From the NCBI GenBank assembly GCA_005804885.1, contig SYOX01000239.1:1-53538 (forward strand): a stretch of DNA of 53,538 nt. The letters run 5' to 3'. Origin of the DNA: Pseudomonadota bacterium (lineage in GTDB: Bacteria > Myxococcota_A > Bradymonadia > Bradymonadales > GCA-2716585). Of the stretch, positions 9,783-18,741 are shown piece after piece; positions within the stretch are counted from its first letter, which is position 1, and each line of letters begins with the position of its first letter. The notes beneath the pieces are model-generated. The model worked only from the letters and a program-made list of their open reading frames with translations. It was not told where the DNA came from and ran no database searches. The position numbers and the translations under genes are program-made.

Positions 9783-10067
9783 CGCCCCACGCTCCTCGCA
9801 CCGCCCCCTCCGGGGACGGGCTCGTCGGGTGGGGCTTGGATGCGCGGGTGGGCTGCGCCCGGTGGGCGCAGGCCGGCGCACGGGTGACAAAGAACCGCAG
9901 GGCCGGATCACCGCGTCGAAGTGGGCCTGTGGATTGGAGTTTCTGCCCCCTGGTGTCGACCTGGGCCGCGCGCTGGCCTGCGACCGACAGGGCGCAGCCC
10001 GCCCCGAGTTTCTAGCCCCACCCGACGAACCCGTCCCCGGAGGGGGCGGTGCGAGGAGCGTGGGGCG
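9783..10067 (+). repeat. ~290-bp palindromic interspersed repeat, copy 2 (family C)
   Basis: This copy begins CGCCCCACGCTCCTCGCACC and ends with its near-complement. It shares the core (AAGTGGGCCTGTGGATTGG, GGTGTCGACCTGGG) with the copies at 2135, 37737 and 53260. Each half also contains a small GC hairpin (GGCTGCGCCCGGTGGGCGCA). It sits alone between two same-strand genes. It is preceded at 9730-9782 by degenerate short units of the type CAACGCCCC. Confidence 0.85.
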
Positions 10068-10386
10068 GTGCGTGGGGCGCTCGTGGAGTGATCGTCGAGC
10101 GTGGGGCGGTCCTCGCACGTGGAGTGATCGTCGACGAACCTGCGCCGCGTTGGCCGGCGAGGCTTCACAAGCGCTGCGGTGAAGGGCAAACTGTGCGGTT
10201 GAGAAGGGGGGAGTGGAGCCTGCTGGACGTCGTCACCATGACGATCTCGTGGGGTCGGCAAGACGGGCCTCCACGTGCTCAAGGAGCTTTTGCAGAGCCG
10301 CTCGGAGTGCTCGTCGACAAGGACAGGGAGCACGTCGAGCACAGCCATCAGAGCGCGGCTCGAGGCGCGCCAGGGAGCCGCTTGAG
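10068..10386. other. Spacer with degenerate GTGGGGCG/ATCGTCGA units
   Basis: The first 65 bases carry two or three imperfect copies of a unit of the type GTGGAGTGATCGTCGA alternating with CGTGGGGCG. This extends the palindromic repeat to its left, and a similar tail follows the copy at 37.9 kb. The rest, up to the ATG at 10387, contains no gene I can support and presumably holds the promoter of the next gene. Confidence 0.5.
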
Positions 10387-12567
10387 ATGTCCACCAGCCT
10401 GGCCCGCAATGTCATCGCCGCCTTCGCCGAGATCGACCTGAGCCGTCGCCTTCAGGCGCTCGGCGTCGAGAACGCCCGCCTCAAGGCCCTGGAGCGGGAG
10501 TTCGAGGAGGTCGAGCGCGCCATCCCGCTGTGGGATCGGGTGATCTTCTTCAGCGACTCCGAGGGAGAGCGGCGCGCCAAGGCGCTGCGCGCCGAGATCG
10601 CGGCCGGTCGGGCGGCCTTCGACAAGGATCACGGGCTGGTGGACGCCGATCTGGACGCCGTCGCGGCGCGATACCCGCCCGTGGAGCTCTGGCGCCGGAT
10701 CGACAGGTGCGTCAAGCTGGCCCACAGAGAGCTGGAGATCACGGGGATCCTCTCCAAGAAGCCCCGAAAGCCCAAGGCGCTCATCGACGCCCTTGAGGGG
10801 CTCGCGGCCAGGATCCTCGACATCTACGTGCCCGGCTTTGACCCCCAGCGCCTCGTCGAGTCCTTGCGCGACGAGGACACCTGCCGTCAGATCTCCAGGC
10901 CGGCGGCCGAGATCACGCGCCAGGACCCCGATCAGGGCTACGCCTCCATCGACCCCGACGGGCTGATGGCCTTGATCGCCGGCGAGATGCTCGAAGCGGG
11001 CTACTTCCGCGCCGAGGCGCGGCTGGGGAGGCTGGCCGAGCGCGAACAGGAGCACCGGCGGCACTGGGAGGCCGCCAAGGCCGAGGTGGGGCTGCTGTCC
11101 GACCTCAACGTCTTTAGCGACTCGCCCGAGGAGCAGCGCCGCAACGCCGCCGCCGAGGCCGCCCGCGAGGCCCGCCAGCAATGGATCGCGGCCGACGAGG
11201 AGAACCGCCTGGCGCTGGTCTCCTTCCTGGAGGCCTACCCGCCCCTCACCCTGCACCTCCAGGTCGGCGCGGTCCTCGGCGCGCTCAGCGCGCTCGCCCC
11301 GGCGCGCGAGCACCAGCTCAACCTGAAGACCGGCGAGGTCTTCGAAGCCGTCGTGGTCGAGCCGCGCGCGCTCGTGCTCGACGCCCTCCAGGGCCTCAAG
11401 CGCGCCTTCCTCAAGGTCTTCCCAGGCATCCCGATGCCCTCGACCGTCGAGCAGAAGGCCGAGGCCGGCGCCACCCAGAACGCCACCCTGGAGCAGTCGC
11501 CCAGGAACCAGGTCCTGCGCGACTTCACCCAGTCCATGGACCGCAGAGAGGGCCAGGCGCTCATGGCCCAGTGCCACGTCCACGCCTCGATGCAGCACAG
11601 CTGGCACCAGACCCGGCTCAAGGGCGGCGACCGGGTCGCCTGGGCCGACAAGCTGGCGATGTGGTCCAGGAGCGATGCGCAGGCCGCCGTGGAATACGCC
11701 AAGGCCCGCGAGCGCTGGCACAAGGGCGCCCTGGCCGAGCGCTGGCAGGCCCTCCTGGCGCTGGCCCGCGAGGCCGCCCACGAGCAGCCCCCCCTGCTGA
11801 TCCGCGACTTCACCATCAGCGCCAACCTGCACATGCACGCCATCACCACGGCCTCCGGCCCCTGCCGCGCCAGCCACCACCGGGAGGACACGCTCAAGAT
11901 CCTGGCCGACCTGCGCACCGTCATCGCCCGCGCCTACGGCCTCCAAGGCAGCCGCGGCCAGTTCATGGCCGACGTCGCCAACAGGCTGACCAACTACCAG
12001 CCACGCCCCATCGAGACCGAGGCCTTCCGTCGGCGCTCCTACGACGAGGTGCTGGATCTGATGGCCTTCGCCCTGCACACGACCCCCTACCGGGCGTTGT
12101 TCATGGCGCTGTCCGACGAGACGCGGGCCTACAACGAGGCCGCCCGCCAGCAGCAGGACGTCTCCGCGCAGATCTCCTTCTGGGATCGCATCAACTTCCT
12201 GAGCGACACCGCCGAGGAGCAGACCCGCGACGCCCTCGGCCAGCAGATGGCGTCCCTCAACGCCACCGTCCAGCAGCGCTCGGCCGCGGTCGACGAGCTG
12301 CTCGAAGGCGCCATGGTCAGATACCCGCCCGCCCTGCTCTACTACCGCATCGGGCGCGTCGAGGCCGCCGTCGGCGCCATCTACGCCCGCCTCGTCACCC
12401 GAACCTACACCGACAGCAAGGGCCGCACCCGCACGACCACCTCCTGCGAGCTCTACGGCAAGAAGGCCGCCACCGAGGCCATGCGCTACTGGAACTTCGC
12501 CCTGACCCAGACCTTCGGACCCCTGCCCGGCTATCACGAGTGCCTGGAGCGCTGGATCTCCTTCTGA
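10387..12567 (+). CDS. Unknown protein with three related alpha-helical modules
   Basis: A 726-residue protein of no recognised family. It contains three related modules. Each has a W-containing loop followed by helix and a YPP motif: PLWDRVIFFSDSEGERR with RYPPVELWRRIDR (N-terminal), GLLSDLNVFSDSPEEQRR with AYPPLTLHLQVG (middle), and SFWDRINFLSDTAEEQTR with RYPPALLYYRIGR (C-terminal). Between the last two is a region with several His residues. Composition is rich in Ala, Arg, Glu and Leu, with no signal peptide or membrane span. It is probably a cytoplasmic, mostly helical protein. The ATG has AGGGAG upstream. The spacers on both sides are repeat-rich. Confidence 0.75.
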   Translation: MSTSLARNVIAAFAEIDLSRRLQALGVENARLKALEREFEEVERAIPLWDRVIFFSDSEGERRAKALRAEIAAGRAAFDKDHGLVDADLDAVAARYPPVELWRRIDRCVKLAHRELEITGILSKKPRKPKALIDALEGLAARILDIYVPGFDPQRLVESLRDEDTCRQISRPAAEITRQDPDQGYASIDPDGLMALIAGEMLEAGYFRAEARLGRLAEREQEHRRHWEAAKAEVGLLSDLNVFSDSPEEQRRNAAAEAAREARQQWIAADEENRLALVSFLEAYPPLTLHLQVGAVLGALSALAPAREHQLNLKTGEVFEAVVVEPRALVLDALQGLKRAFLKVFPGIPMPSTVEQKAEAGATQNATLEQSPRNQVLRDFTQSMDRREGQALMAQCHVHASMQHSWHQTRLKGGDRVAWADKLAMWSRSDAQAAVEYAKARERWHKGALAERWQALLALAREAAHEQPPLLIRDFTISANLHMHAITTASGPCRASHHREDTLKILADLRTVIARAYGLQGSRGQFMADVANRLTNYQPRPIETEAFRRRSYDEVLDLMAFALHTTPYRALFMALSDETRAYNEAARQQQDVSAQISFWDRINFLSDTAEEQTRDALGQQMASLNATVQQRSAAVDELLEGAMVRYPPALLYYRIGRVEAAVGAIYARLVTRTYTDSKGRTRTTTSCELYGKKAATEAMRYWNFALTQTFGPLPGYHECLERWISF

Positions 12568-12643
12568 CCTCGCCAGACGATCGCCTCGATCGCTGGACCT
12601 CCTTCCGACCTCGCCAGACGATCGCCTCGATCGCTGGACCTCA
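12550..12643 (+). repeat. 41-bp tandem repeat starting inside the preceding gene's last codons
   Basis: A unit beginning CGCTGGATCTCCTTCTGACC starts at 12550 inside the coding end of the upstream gene. It repeats at 12591 and, partly, at 12632. The second copy has lost the stop (TGA to CGA) and the period is not a multiple of three. The duplication therefore spans the stop codon rather than extending the protein. Confidence 0.85.
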
Positions 12644-12714
12644 CCCTGCCCGACCAAAAACCCAATCAACACAACCACTTGAGCCACAACCAGGGCACGA
12701 GCAGGCCCCCTTCA

Positions 12715-12793
12715 TACGGAACCACGCTCAAGCCACTTCCAAGTTGGGCCACCTGGATGCCCAAGATGACAGTGGTTCAAACGTGGTTCCGTA
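12715..12793. mobile_element. 79-bp inverted-repeat element, copy 1 (family A, MITE-like)
   Basis: The ends are perfect 12-bp inverted repeats (TACGGAACCACG and CGTGGTTCCGTA). TCA flanks it on both sides (12712-12714 and 12794-12796), consistent with a 3-bp target duplication. It is too short to code for a transposase. It sits directly against a family B element and appears to have inserted into that element's left-hand TCA. A second copy of exactly the same length is at 51868. Confidence 0.88.
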
Positions 12794-12796
12794 TCA

Positions 12797-12958
12797 TACC
12801 AGACCACAGACGAAGGGCTTGCTTTGTGGGCGAGGACAGGGGGATGGCCTGGGCCTGGGCCTGAGCCAGGCTGGTGCACCGCACCGCCGATTGATGGCAA
12901 AGGCTCAGGACGCCGCCTGGACCGCCCACAAAGTGAGTCTCTCGGCTGTGGTCTGGTA
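12797..12958 (+). mobile_element. 162-bp inverted-repeat element, copy 1 (family B, MITE-like)
   Basis: The ends are perfect 13-bp inverted repeats (TACCAGACCACAG and CTGTGGTCTGGTA). The interior includes GACAGGGGGATGGCCTGGGC and GCTGGTGCACCGCACCGCC. TCA flanks both sides. The right-hand TCA (12959-12961) is, on the other strand, the TGA stop codon of the penicillin-acylase gene. The copies at 26215 and 51843 have the same length once the nested insertion in the latter is removed. Confidence 0.9.
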
Positions 12959-15900
12959 TCAGGGGGTGAAGGTCTCGCGGCCGAGCGCGCCGGTGGTGAT
13001 CTCGGGGATGGTGTAGCGCATGGGGATGGTCTGGTTGCCGAGCCAGAGGGCGGCCTGATCGTTGAAGAAGGGGGAGGTGATCAGGCCGGACTGCCCGCCG
13101 GGGACGATGTTCTGGCCGCGGACCTGCCCGTCCTTGATGGCGATGACCATCCGCATGACGGGGCCGCTGCCGTAGGTGAAGCTCGTGCCGCTGAAGCCGG
13201 GGCTGGCGGCGTCGACCGACAAGTTGTCGCCGGGCCGGGGGAACCACTTGAGCTGGCGGCGCGGGTCGTCGCCGGGGAGGCCCTGCCCGAGCGGCAGGAC
13301 GCGGGTGGTGATGGAGAAGGCGTCGAGCAGGAAGTCGAAGCCGGAGCCTTCGGGCAGGAAATCGGCCAGGATCGACTCGAAACGCACCTGGTGGCGCATG
13401 CCCCAGCGCCACTCGGCCATGTCGTCGGTCCCGAAGCCGCCCTCATCGGCGCCGCCGGGGCCGGCCAGGTAGTTCAGGGCGTCGACGAGGGCGCCGACGA
13501 GCAGCTCGTCGCTGCGCTCGACCTCGTCGGTGCCCAGGACGTCGAAGAAGATGGACTCGCCCGTCTCCTCGTTCCATGAGCCCATCTGCCCGACGTTGTC
13601 GGGGCCGCGGCCGTCGAGCATCCGCTTGAGCACCCGCATCTCCATGCGGCCGCCGCCGTAGCGCCACGCGGCGCCCATGTCCTCGTCGCGGAAGGTGGCC
13701 TGGATGGCGCGGGGCAGCCACGCGTTGAAGATCATCGTCGCGACGCTGTCCTCGACGTCGTCGGCGTCGGGGGCGTGGTAGAAGGTCTCAAGGCCCGGCG
13801 AGGTGCCGAAGCCGCGGTCGCTCCAGGCCTTGAGGCGCTCTTCGACCTCGTCGAGGCGGGCGCTGTTGGCGCTGTAGAGGTCGGCCAGCCGGCCCTCGTG
13901 GGGCTGGAGGGCGCGGTCGGTCAGGGTGAAGGTGCGCCCGAGGGCGATCATGTCGATGAGCTGCTCGGTGAAGAGCTCGCCGAGCCTGGACTTCGTAAAG
14001 GCTTGAATCTCGGCCATTTTCTCGATGGAGGCGCTGTTGTCGGCGACGGCGGCGCGCAGCCCCGTGGCGATGGAGTCGGCGCGCACCGAGGACCAGGGGC
14101 CGCCGATGTACCAGGGGTCGTCGTCGAGGCGGCCGTCGTCGGTGATGGGCGCGGGCTGGTTGTTGGCGTTGGAGACGAAGCCCTCCGGGGGGTTGATGAC
14201 CTGCGGCGTCTCGTCGAAGGGCACGACGCAGCGGTAGGGGTCCTGCTGGCCGGGGCCCTCGTCGACCTTGCCGTCGACGCCGCTGGGGATCGTAAAGCCC
14301 CCGAAGCGCGTCCCGTCGATGAGCAGGGTGGGGTCGGCGCCCGGCAGCCACGCCCGATCCTCGCCGCGCGGCAGGTAGGTGCGGCAGGGGACGGCCTGGT
14401 AGGGGGTGAAGAGGATGTCCCCATTGCCGTCGACCACGGCGGCGTAGAGCATGTTGCCGATCAGCCCCTTGCTGGCCTCCTGGTACTCGCGGACGGTCCT
14501 GGCCTCGGTGAAGCGGCGCAGCGTCCCGACGTAGTTGGTCGTGTCGAAGGCCGTGTAATCAAAGCTGATCGCGGTGATCTTCCCGTCCTCGTCCCTGTCC
14601 CCCGGCACCACCCTTCGTCCCGACAGCACCACCACGCCCTCGCCTTGCCTCGGTACCTCATCCGGCCCCAGCTCGCGGCCCTCGACGTCGAAGAGGAAGC
14701 GGCCGTCGAAGGTCGTGTAGCGCGTCCAGGTCACGCTGCGGCCGACGCTGTCCAGCCGCGCGATCTCGGCCACCTCGTGAGCCTCGGCGTGGGCTTCGAG
14801 CGGGCGCTGCTGGCCTTCGAAGATCGTGGCGGCGGGCAGGCCATCGTCGCCCAGGACCAGCTCCTCGCGGTACCAGTCGGTGATGTCGGCCACCGGGTTG
14901 ACCTGGCTCCAGGCGATGTGGCCGTTGGTCCCCACCGCCAGCAAGGGCAGGCTCGTGATCAAGAGCCCGGCCTGGTGGATGTCGCCTCCGCCGAAGAGCT
15001 CCGTGTTCATCCCGATCTGGTACATCAACGAGGGCACGTAGAGCGGCAGGTGGCCGTCGCCCGCGACCAGCGCCGAGCCGTCCGTCGTCCGCGTCCCCTG
15101 CACCGCCCAGGTGTTCGAGCCGAAGTTCTCGGCCTCCTTGCGGCCGAGCCGCTGCTTGAGCCGCCCCAGCCGCGAGGCGGCCCGCGCCATCATCTCAGGA
15201 TCACTGGACTTTCGCCGCGCCGAGCCCGCGCCCTCGTCGGCTCCCCCCTCCGACCCGCCGCCGCCCTCCACGATCTCGAAGCCCGAGGTCGAGGCGTAGG
15301 GGAAGGTCGAGCGCAGATCCTCCCAGACATCCTGGCGGGCGCCCGCGCGGCGCAGCTCCTCGAAGGCGGCCCCTTCGAAGAGGCCGTCGAGCCGCGCGGC
15401 CTTGCGATCCCGGTCGACGTCGCCCGTCTCGAAGTTCGTCTGGTACATGATCACGGCCACCATGGCCGCCACGCCCCGCCGATCAAAGGGCTTCATCAGG
15501 TCCGTGACCTTGCTCGCGCCCAGGATGCTGCGGGCGGCCTGGAGCTCGGAGGGCGGCGGCAGCTCGCCGGCCTCGACCGCGTCGATGTAGGTGTTGATGC
15601 CCTCGGCGTAGGCGTCCAGGAAGGCCGCGTCCTCGGGCTCCATGTGCGTCAGGATGCGGTCGGCCACGAAGGTCATGCCCGTAATCCGCGACTCCATGTC
15701 GATGTCCAGCGCCAGATCCCCGAGCAGCTCGCTCAAGGTCCCCAGCGCCAGCCGCCGCTGCAAGTCCATGACGAAGAAGCGATCGCGCGCCACCGTAAAG
15801 CCCAGCGTCCGCCCCAGATCCAGCCGATCCTCGGCGAAGATGTGCGGCACACCCATCTCCGTCCGCACGACGTGCGTGCGCGCCTTCAGCCCCGGCAGCG

Positions 15901-16132
15901 CCCTGGACTCCGTCTCCGGGACGAAGAGGACGCGCTCCTGATCGTCCTGGGGCACCGGGTCAGGCTCGGGCTCAGGCTCAGGCTCCGGCGCAGGCTCGGG
16001 CTCGGCGGCGTCGGGCACGCCGACGTCCTCGCCGCCCGGCGGGGTGGCCGGCCGGCCCTCGTCATCCGAGCACGACGCCATCGACAAGAGCCCCGCGAGG
16101 GCCAGGGACACCACGATCTTCTTCCTCGACAT
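12959..16132 (-). CDS. Penicillin-acylase-family (Ntn hydrolase) lipoprotein
   Basis: A 1057-residue N-terminal-nucleophile hydrolase. The signal peptide ends in a lipobox (LLSMASC, Cys21), followed by a Glu/Pro linker. Residues 67-335 correspond to the alpha chain. ENFGSNTWAV supplies the processing site and the nucleophile Ser339, which becomes the N-terminus of the beta chain after self-cleavage. AGDGHLPLYVPSLMYQIG and NGHIAWSQVNPVADITDWY are typical beta-chain regions. Family members hydrolyse amides such as penicillins or acyl-homoserine lactones; the substrate is not predictable here. A Gly/Ser/Glu-rich insert at about 290-310 is unusual. The ATG follows GGGAGAAGAT. The stop codon abuts a family B element. 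Confidence 0.88.
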   Translation of the reverse strand: MSRKKIVVSLALAGLLSMASCSDDEGRPATPPGGEDVGVPDAAEPEPAPEPEPEPEPDPVPQDDQERVLFVPETESRALPGLKARTHVVRTEMGVPHIFAEDRLDLGRTLGFTVARDRFFVMDLQRRLALGTLSELLGDLALDIDMESRITGMTFVADRILTHMEPEDAAFLDAYAEGINTYIDAVEAGELPPPSELQAARSILGASKVTDLMKPFDRRGVAAMVAVIMYQTNFETGDVDRDRKAARLDGLFEGAAFEELRRAGARQDVWEDLRSTFPYASTSGFEIVEGGGGSEGGADEGAGSARRKSSDPEMMARAASRLGRLKQRLGRKEAENFGSNTWAVQGTRTTDGSALVAGDGHLPLYVPSLMYQIGMNTELFGGGDIHQAGLLITSLPLLAVGTNGHIAWSQVNPVADITDWYREELVLGDDGLPAATIFEGQQRPLEAHAEAHEVAEIARLDSVGRSVTWTRYTTFDGRFLFDVEGRELGPDEVPRQGEGVVVLSGRRVVPGDRDEDGKITAISFDYTAFDTTNYVGTLRRFTEARTVREYQEASKGLIGNMLYAAVVDGNGDILFTPYQAVPCRTYLPRGEDRAWLPGADPTLLIDGTRFGGFTIPSGVDGKVDEGPGQQDPYRCVVPFDETPQVINPPEGFVSNANNQPAPITDDGRLDDDPWYIGGPWSSVRADSIATGLRAAVADNSASIEKMAEIQAFTKSRLGELFTEQLIDMIALGRTFTLTDRALQPHEGRLADLYSANSARLDEVEERLKAWSDRGFGTSPGLETFYHAPDADDVEDSVATMIFNAWLPRAIQATFRDEDMGAAWRYGGGRMEMRVLKRMLDGRGPDNVGQMGSWNEETGESIFFDVLGTDEVERSDELLVGALVDALNYLAGPGGADEGGFGTDDMAEWRWGMRHQVRFESILADFLPEGSGFDFLLDAFSITTRVLPLGQGLPGDDPRRQLKWFPRPGDNLSVDAASPGFSGTSFTYGSGPVMRMVIAIKDGQVRGQNIVPGGQSGLITSPFFNDQAALWLGNQTIPMRYTIPEITTGALGRETFTP

Positions 16133-16245
16133 ATCTTCTCCCGCTTATCGCCTCCAACGGACCCCTCGTCGGCCCGCGCGGCGGAATCATAGGCGGGCGC
16201 AGGATCGACCACAAGCGCCGCGCTCATCCTTCGGCGCGCAGACTA

Positions 16246-16274
16246 TTGACACTCAGTGCCACTTGCCTTATCTG
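16246..16274 (+). promoter_or_regulatory. Candidate sigma-70-type promoter for the S1P-lyase-like gene
   Basis: A perfect TTGACA box lies at 16246-16251, followed after 17 bases by TATCTG (16269-16274) as a weak -10. It sits in the AT-richer part of the divergent spacer between the acylase and the lyase gene and points towards the latter, about 54 bases before its ATG. It is a prediction from sequence only. Confidence 0.5.
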
Positions 16275-16327
16275 TTGGCGTCAAGGATGAAGGAACAAGA
16301 ACTGACGAAGAGACTGGGGAGGGGGCG

Positions 16328-17761
16328 ATGAGCGAGCTGTCGAAGAAAGGTCAGGGCCGCGAGGAGATCCTGTCGAAGCTGGAGCAGTACCGGGCGGACG
16401 ATCTGGCGTGGCGGGACGGTCATTGCTTTGCGTATGTCTACGACGCAGGGCGCGAGGCGGAGCGGATCGGGCGAGAGGTGATGGGGATGTTCTCGATGGA
16501 GAACGGCCTGGACCCGACGACCTTCCCGAGCTTCAAGCGGCTGGAGAACGACCTGATGGGGATCTCGGCGGCGCACCTGCGCGGCGAGGGGGCTGCGGGG
16601 ACGTTTACGAGCGGCGGGACGGAGAGCATCATCCTGGCGGTCAAGACGGCGCGCGACAGGGCCAGGGCGCTCAGGCCGGAGATCGCAGCGCCGGAGATGG
16701 TGCTCGCGGAGACGGCGCACGCGGCCTTCCACAAGGCGGCGGCCTACCTTGGGGTCAAGGCGGTGATGACGAAGGTCGATCCGGTGACCTTCAAGGCGGA
16801 TCTGGCGGCGACGCGGGCGGCGATCGGGCCGAACACGATCCTGCTGGTGGGGTCGGCGCCCTCTTACGCCCACGGGGTGATCGATCCGATCCGGGGGCTG
16901 GGCCAGATCGCGCTGGAGCACGATCTGCTCCTGCACGTCGACGGTTGCGTGGGGGGCTGGCTGCTGCCCTTCATGCGTCGGAACGGGGAGGAGGTGCCGG
17001 ACTTTGACTTTACGGTGCCGGGGGTCACGTCGATCTCGATGGACTTCCACAAGTACGCCTTCACGCCCAAGGGTGCCTCGGTGGTGCTCTACAAGGACAA
17101 GGCCTTGAGGGCGTACCAGTTCTTCGCGTGTTCGAACTGGACGGGCTATACGGTGGTCAACGCGGCGGTGCAGAGCAGCAAGTCGGGCTCGGCGCTGGCG
17201 GCGGCCTGGGCGGTGATCAACCACCTGGGCGACGAGGGCTACCTCAAGCACGCCGCCGAGGTGCGCAAGGCCACGCTGCGGCTGGCCGAGGGGATCAACG
17301 CCATCGACGGGCTCAGCGTCATGGCGCCGCCGGAGATGTGCATGTTCGCCTTCAAGGCCGAGGGCGTGTCGGTCTTCCACATCATCGACGAGATGAAGGA
17401 GCGAGGGTGGTTGATCCAGCCGCAGATGCGCTTCGGGGACATCCCGGAGAACATCCACATGTCGGTCCACCCGGCCAACGTCGAGTGGGTCGAGCCCTTC
17501 CTGGCCGACCTGGCCGACGCGGTCGAGGCGGCCCGCGGGCTGCCCTCGGGTCAGCTCGCCGCCATGATCCAGGACCAGCTGGCGTCGATCGACGTCTCGA
17601 CGCTGGGGCCGGAGCAGTTCAGCGCCTTCATGGCGATGGCGGGGGCCGGCGAGGGCCTGCCTGTGCGCATGGCGCCGATCCAGGAGGTGATGAACATCCT
17701 GCCTTCGGCGCTCTCCGAGGCGCTGCTGATCAACTTCTTCAACGACCTCTTCACCCCCTGA
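16328..17761 (+). CDS. PLP-dependent decarboxylase/lyase, sphingosine-1-phosphate-lyase-like
   Basis: A 477-residue fold-type I PLP enzyme. TSGGTESI (about residues 94-101) binds the cofactor phosphate, HVDGCVGG has the ring-binding Asp205, and MDFHKYAFTPKGASVVLYKD carries Lys242 for the internal aldimine. The phrase HKYAFTPKG with SVVLY is characteristic of sphingosine-1-phosphate lyase and its bacterial relatives rather than glutamate decarboxylase. The expected reaction is C-C cleavage of a phosphorylated long-chain base or a related amino substrate. There is no N-terminal membrane span, unlike the animal enzyme. The ATG at 16328 follows GGGGAGGGGGCG. The gene is divergent from the acylase. 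Confidence 0.85.
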   Translation: MSELSKKGQGREEILSKLEQYRADDLAWRDGHCFAYVYDAGREAERIGREVMGMFSMENGLDPTTFPSFKRLENDLMGISAAHLRGEGAAGTFTSGGTESIILAVKTARDRARALRPEIAAPEMVLAETAHAAFHKAAAYLGVKAVMTKVDPVTFKADLAATRAAIGPNTILLVGSAPSYAHGVIDPIRGLGQIALEHDLLLHVDGCVGGWLLPFMRRNGEEVPDFDFTVPGVTSISMDFHKYAFTPKGASVVLYKDKALRAYQFFACSNWTGYTVVNAAVQSSKSGSALAAAWAVINHLGDEGYLKHAAEVRKATLRLAEGINAIDGLSVMAPPEMCMFAFKAEGVSVFHIIDEMKERGWLIQPQMRFGDIPENIHMSVHPANVEWVEPFLADLADAVEAARGLPSGQLAAMIQDQLASIDVSTLGPEQFSAFMAMAGAGEGLPVRMAPIQEVMNILPSALSEALLINFFNDLFTP

Positions 17762-17907
17762 GGCCGGCGATCCGGGTTTGGCGCCGCCACCGCCGCGATC
17801 AGCCAACTTGTTCAACGACCTCTTCACCTCTTGACGCCTGCCGATGACGGCCGCGATGATCAGGTTGGTCCGATCAACTTCTTCAACGACCTCTTCACCC
17901 CCCCTGA
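17731..17907 (+). repeat. Three copies of the gene's own last codons and stop
   Basis: The coding end CAACTTCTTCAACGACCTCT...TGA (17731-17761) recurs at 17804-17834 with two changes and at 17875-17907 with a 2-bp insertion. Each copy ends in TGA followed closely by GCC. The spacers between copies differ. The copies lie in the gap between the lyase gene and the next hydrolase and look like decayed duplications of the 3' end. Confidence 0.88.
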
Positions 17908-17969
17908 CGCCCTGATCGCGGCGGCGAAGGCTCAAGCCGCCGCAATCGACGCGCCGCCTCGGAGGCGAC

Positions 17970-18734
17970 ATGCCGGCCACCCTCGATCTGCTCAACCACC
18001 CCGTTATCGCCTCGCGCTACTTCTTCCCGAGGCGAAGCGCCCTGCCGAACCCCGCCTTCGTCGACTGCGGCGACGCGACCCTGGCCTGCCACCACCAGAG
18101 CCCCCACCCTGGAGCCCGGACCCTGGTCCACTTCCACGGCAATGGGGAGGTGGTCTCGGATTACGTCCCTGATTTAGCAAGTCTTTACATGGGGTTGGGC
18201 GTCAACGTCTTCATGGCCGAGTACCGCGGCTACGGCGCCTCGACGGGGCAGCCGGCGCTCGGCGCGATGCTCGGCGACGCTCGCCGCGTGGCCGAGCACC
18301 TCAAGGTGCCGGCGAGCGATCTGGTGATCTACGGGCGCTCGGTGGGGTCGATCTTCGCGCTGGAGCTGGCAAGCCAGCTGCCTGGGGTCGCGGGGCTGAT
18401 CATCGAGAGCGGGATCGCCGAGCCCCTCGACAGGCTCCTGATCCGGCTGCGCCCCGAGGAGCTTGGCGTCGATCTGGACACCCTCCAGGCCGCCGCCGAC
18501 GCCCACCTCGACCACCGCCGCAAGATCGCCGCCACGACCTGCCCCGTGCTCATCCTCCACACGCGCCACGACGGCCTCGTGGACCTCTCCCACGCCGAGC
18601 AGTTGGCCGAGTGGGCCGGCGATCGCGCCGAGCTGGTCGTCTTTGAGCGCGGCGACCACAACTCGATCCTCTACGCGAACCTGGACGCCATCATGGCCAC
18701 TCTGCGTCGCTTCCTCGGCCGCCTGGGGCCTTGA
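17970..18734 (+). CDS. Alpha/beta hydrolase (ABHD13/BEM46-like)
   Basis: A 254-residue serine hydrolase. VHFHGNGE (residues 53-60) is the oxyanion segment, EYRGYGAS a conserved strand turn, and YGRSVGSIFA holds nucleophile Ser124. HTRHDGLVDLSHAEQL supplies the Asp and GDHNSI the His. This HGN...YRGYG...GRSxG arrangement is typical of BEM46/ABHD13-like hydrolases; the substrate is unknown. The ATG at 17970 follows GGAGGCGAC. It is on the same strand as the lyase gene but separated from it by the repeat tract. Confidence 0.85.
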   Translation: MPATLDLLNHPVIASRYFFPRRSALPNPAFVDCGDATLACHHQSPHPGARTLVHFHGNGEVVSDYVPDLASLYMGLGVNVFMAEYRGYGASTGQPALGAMLGDARRVAEHLKVPASDLVIYGRSVGSIFALELASQLPGVAGLIIESGIAEPLDRLLIRLRPEELGVDLDTLQAAADAHLDHRRKIAATTCPVLILHTRHDGLVDLSHAEQLAEWAGDRAELVVFERGDHNSILYANLDAIMATLRRFLGRLGP

Positions 18735-18741
18735 TCCCGCT

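Noticed and set aside
12797..12958. Possible small RNA or riboswitch in the 162-bp elements
   Set aside because: Constant length, terminal inverted repeats and TNA flanks in unrelated places, including one nested insertion, fit mobile elements better. No conserved position relative to gene starts is seen.
17731..17907. CRISPR-like array
   Set aside because: There are only three drifted copies derived from the end of the adjacent gene, with unequal spacers; there is no palindromic repeat and no cas gene.
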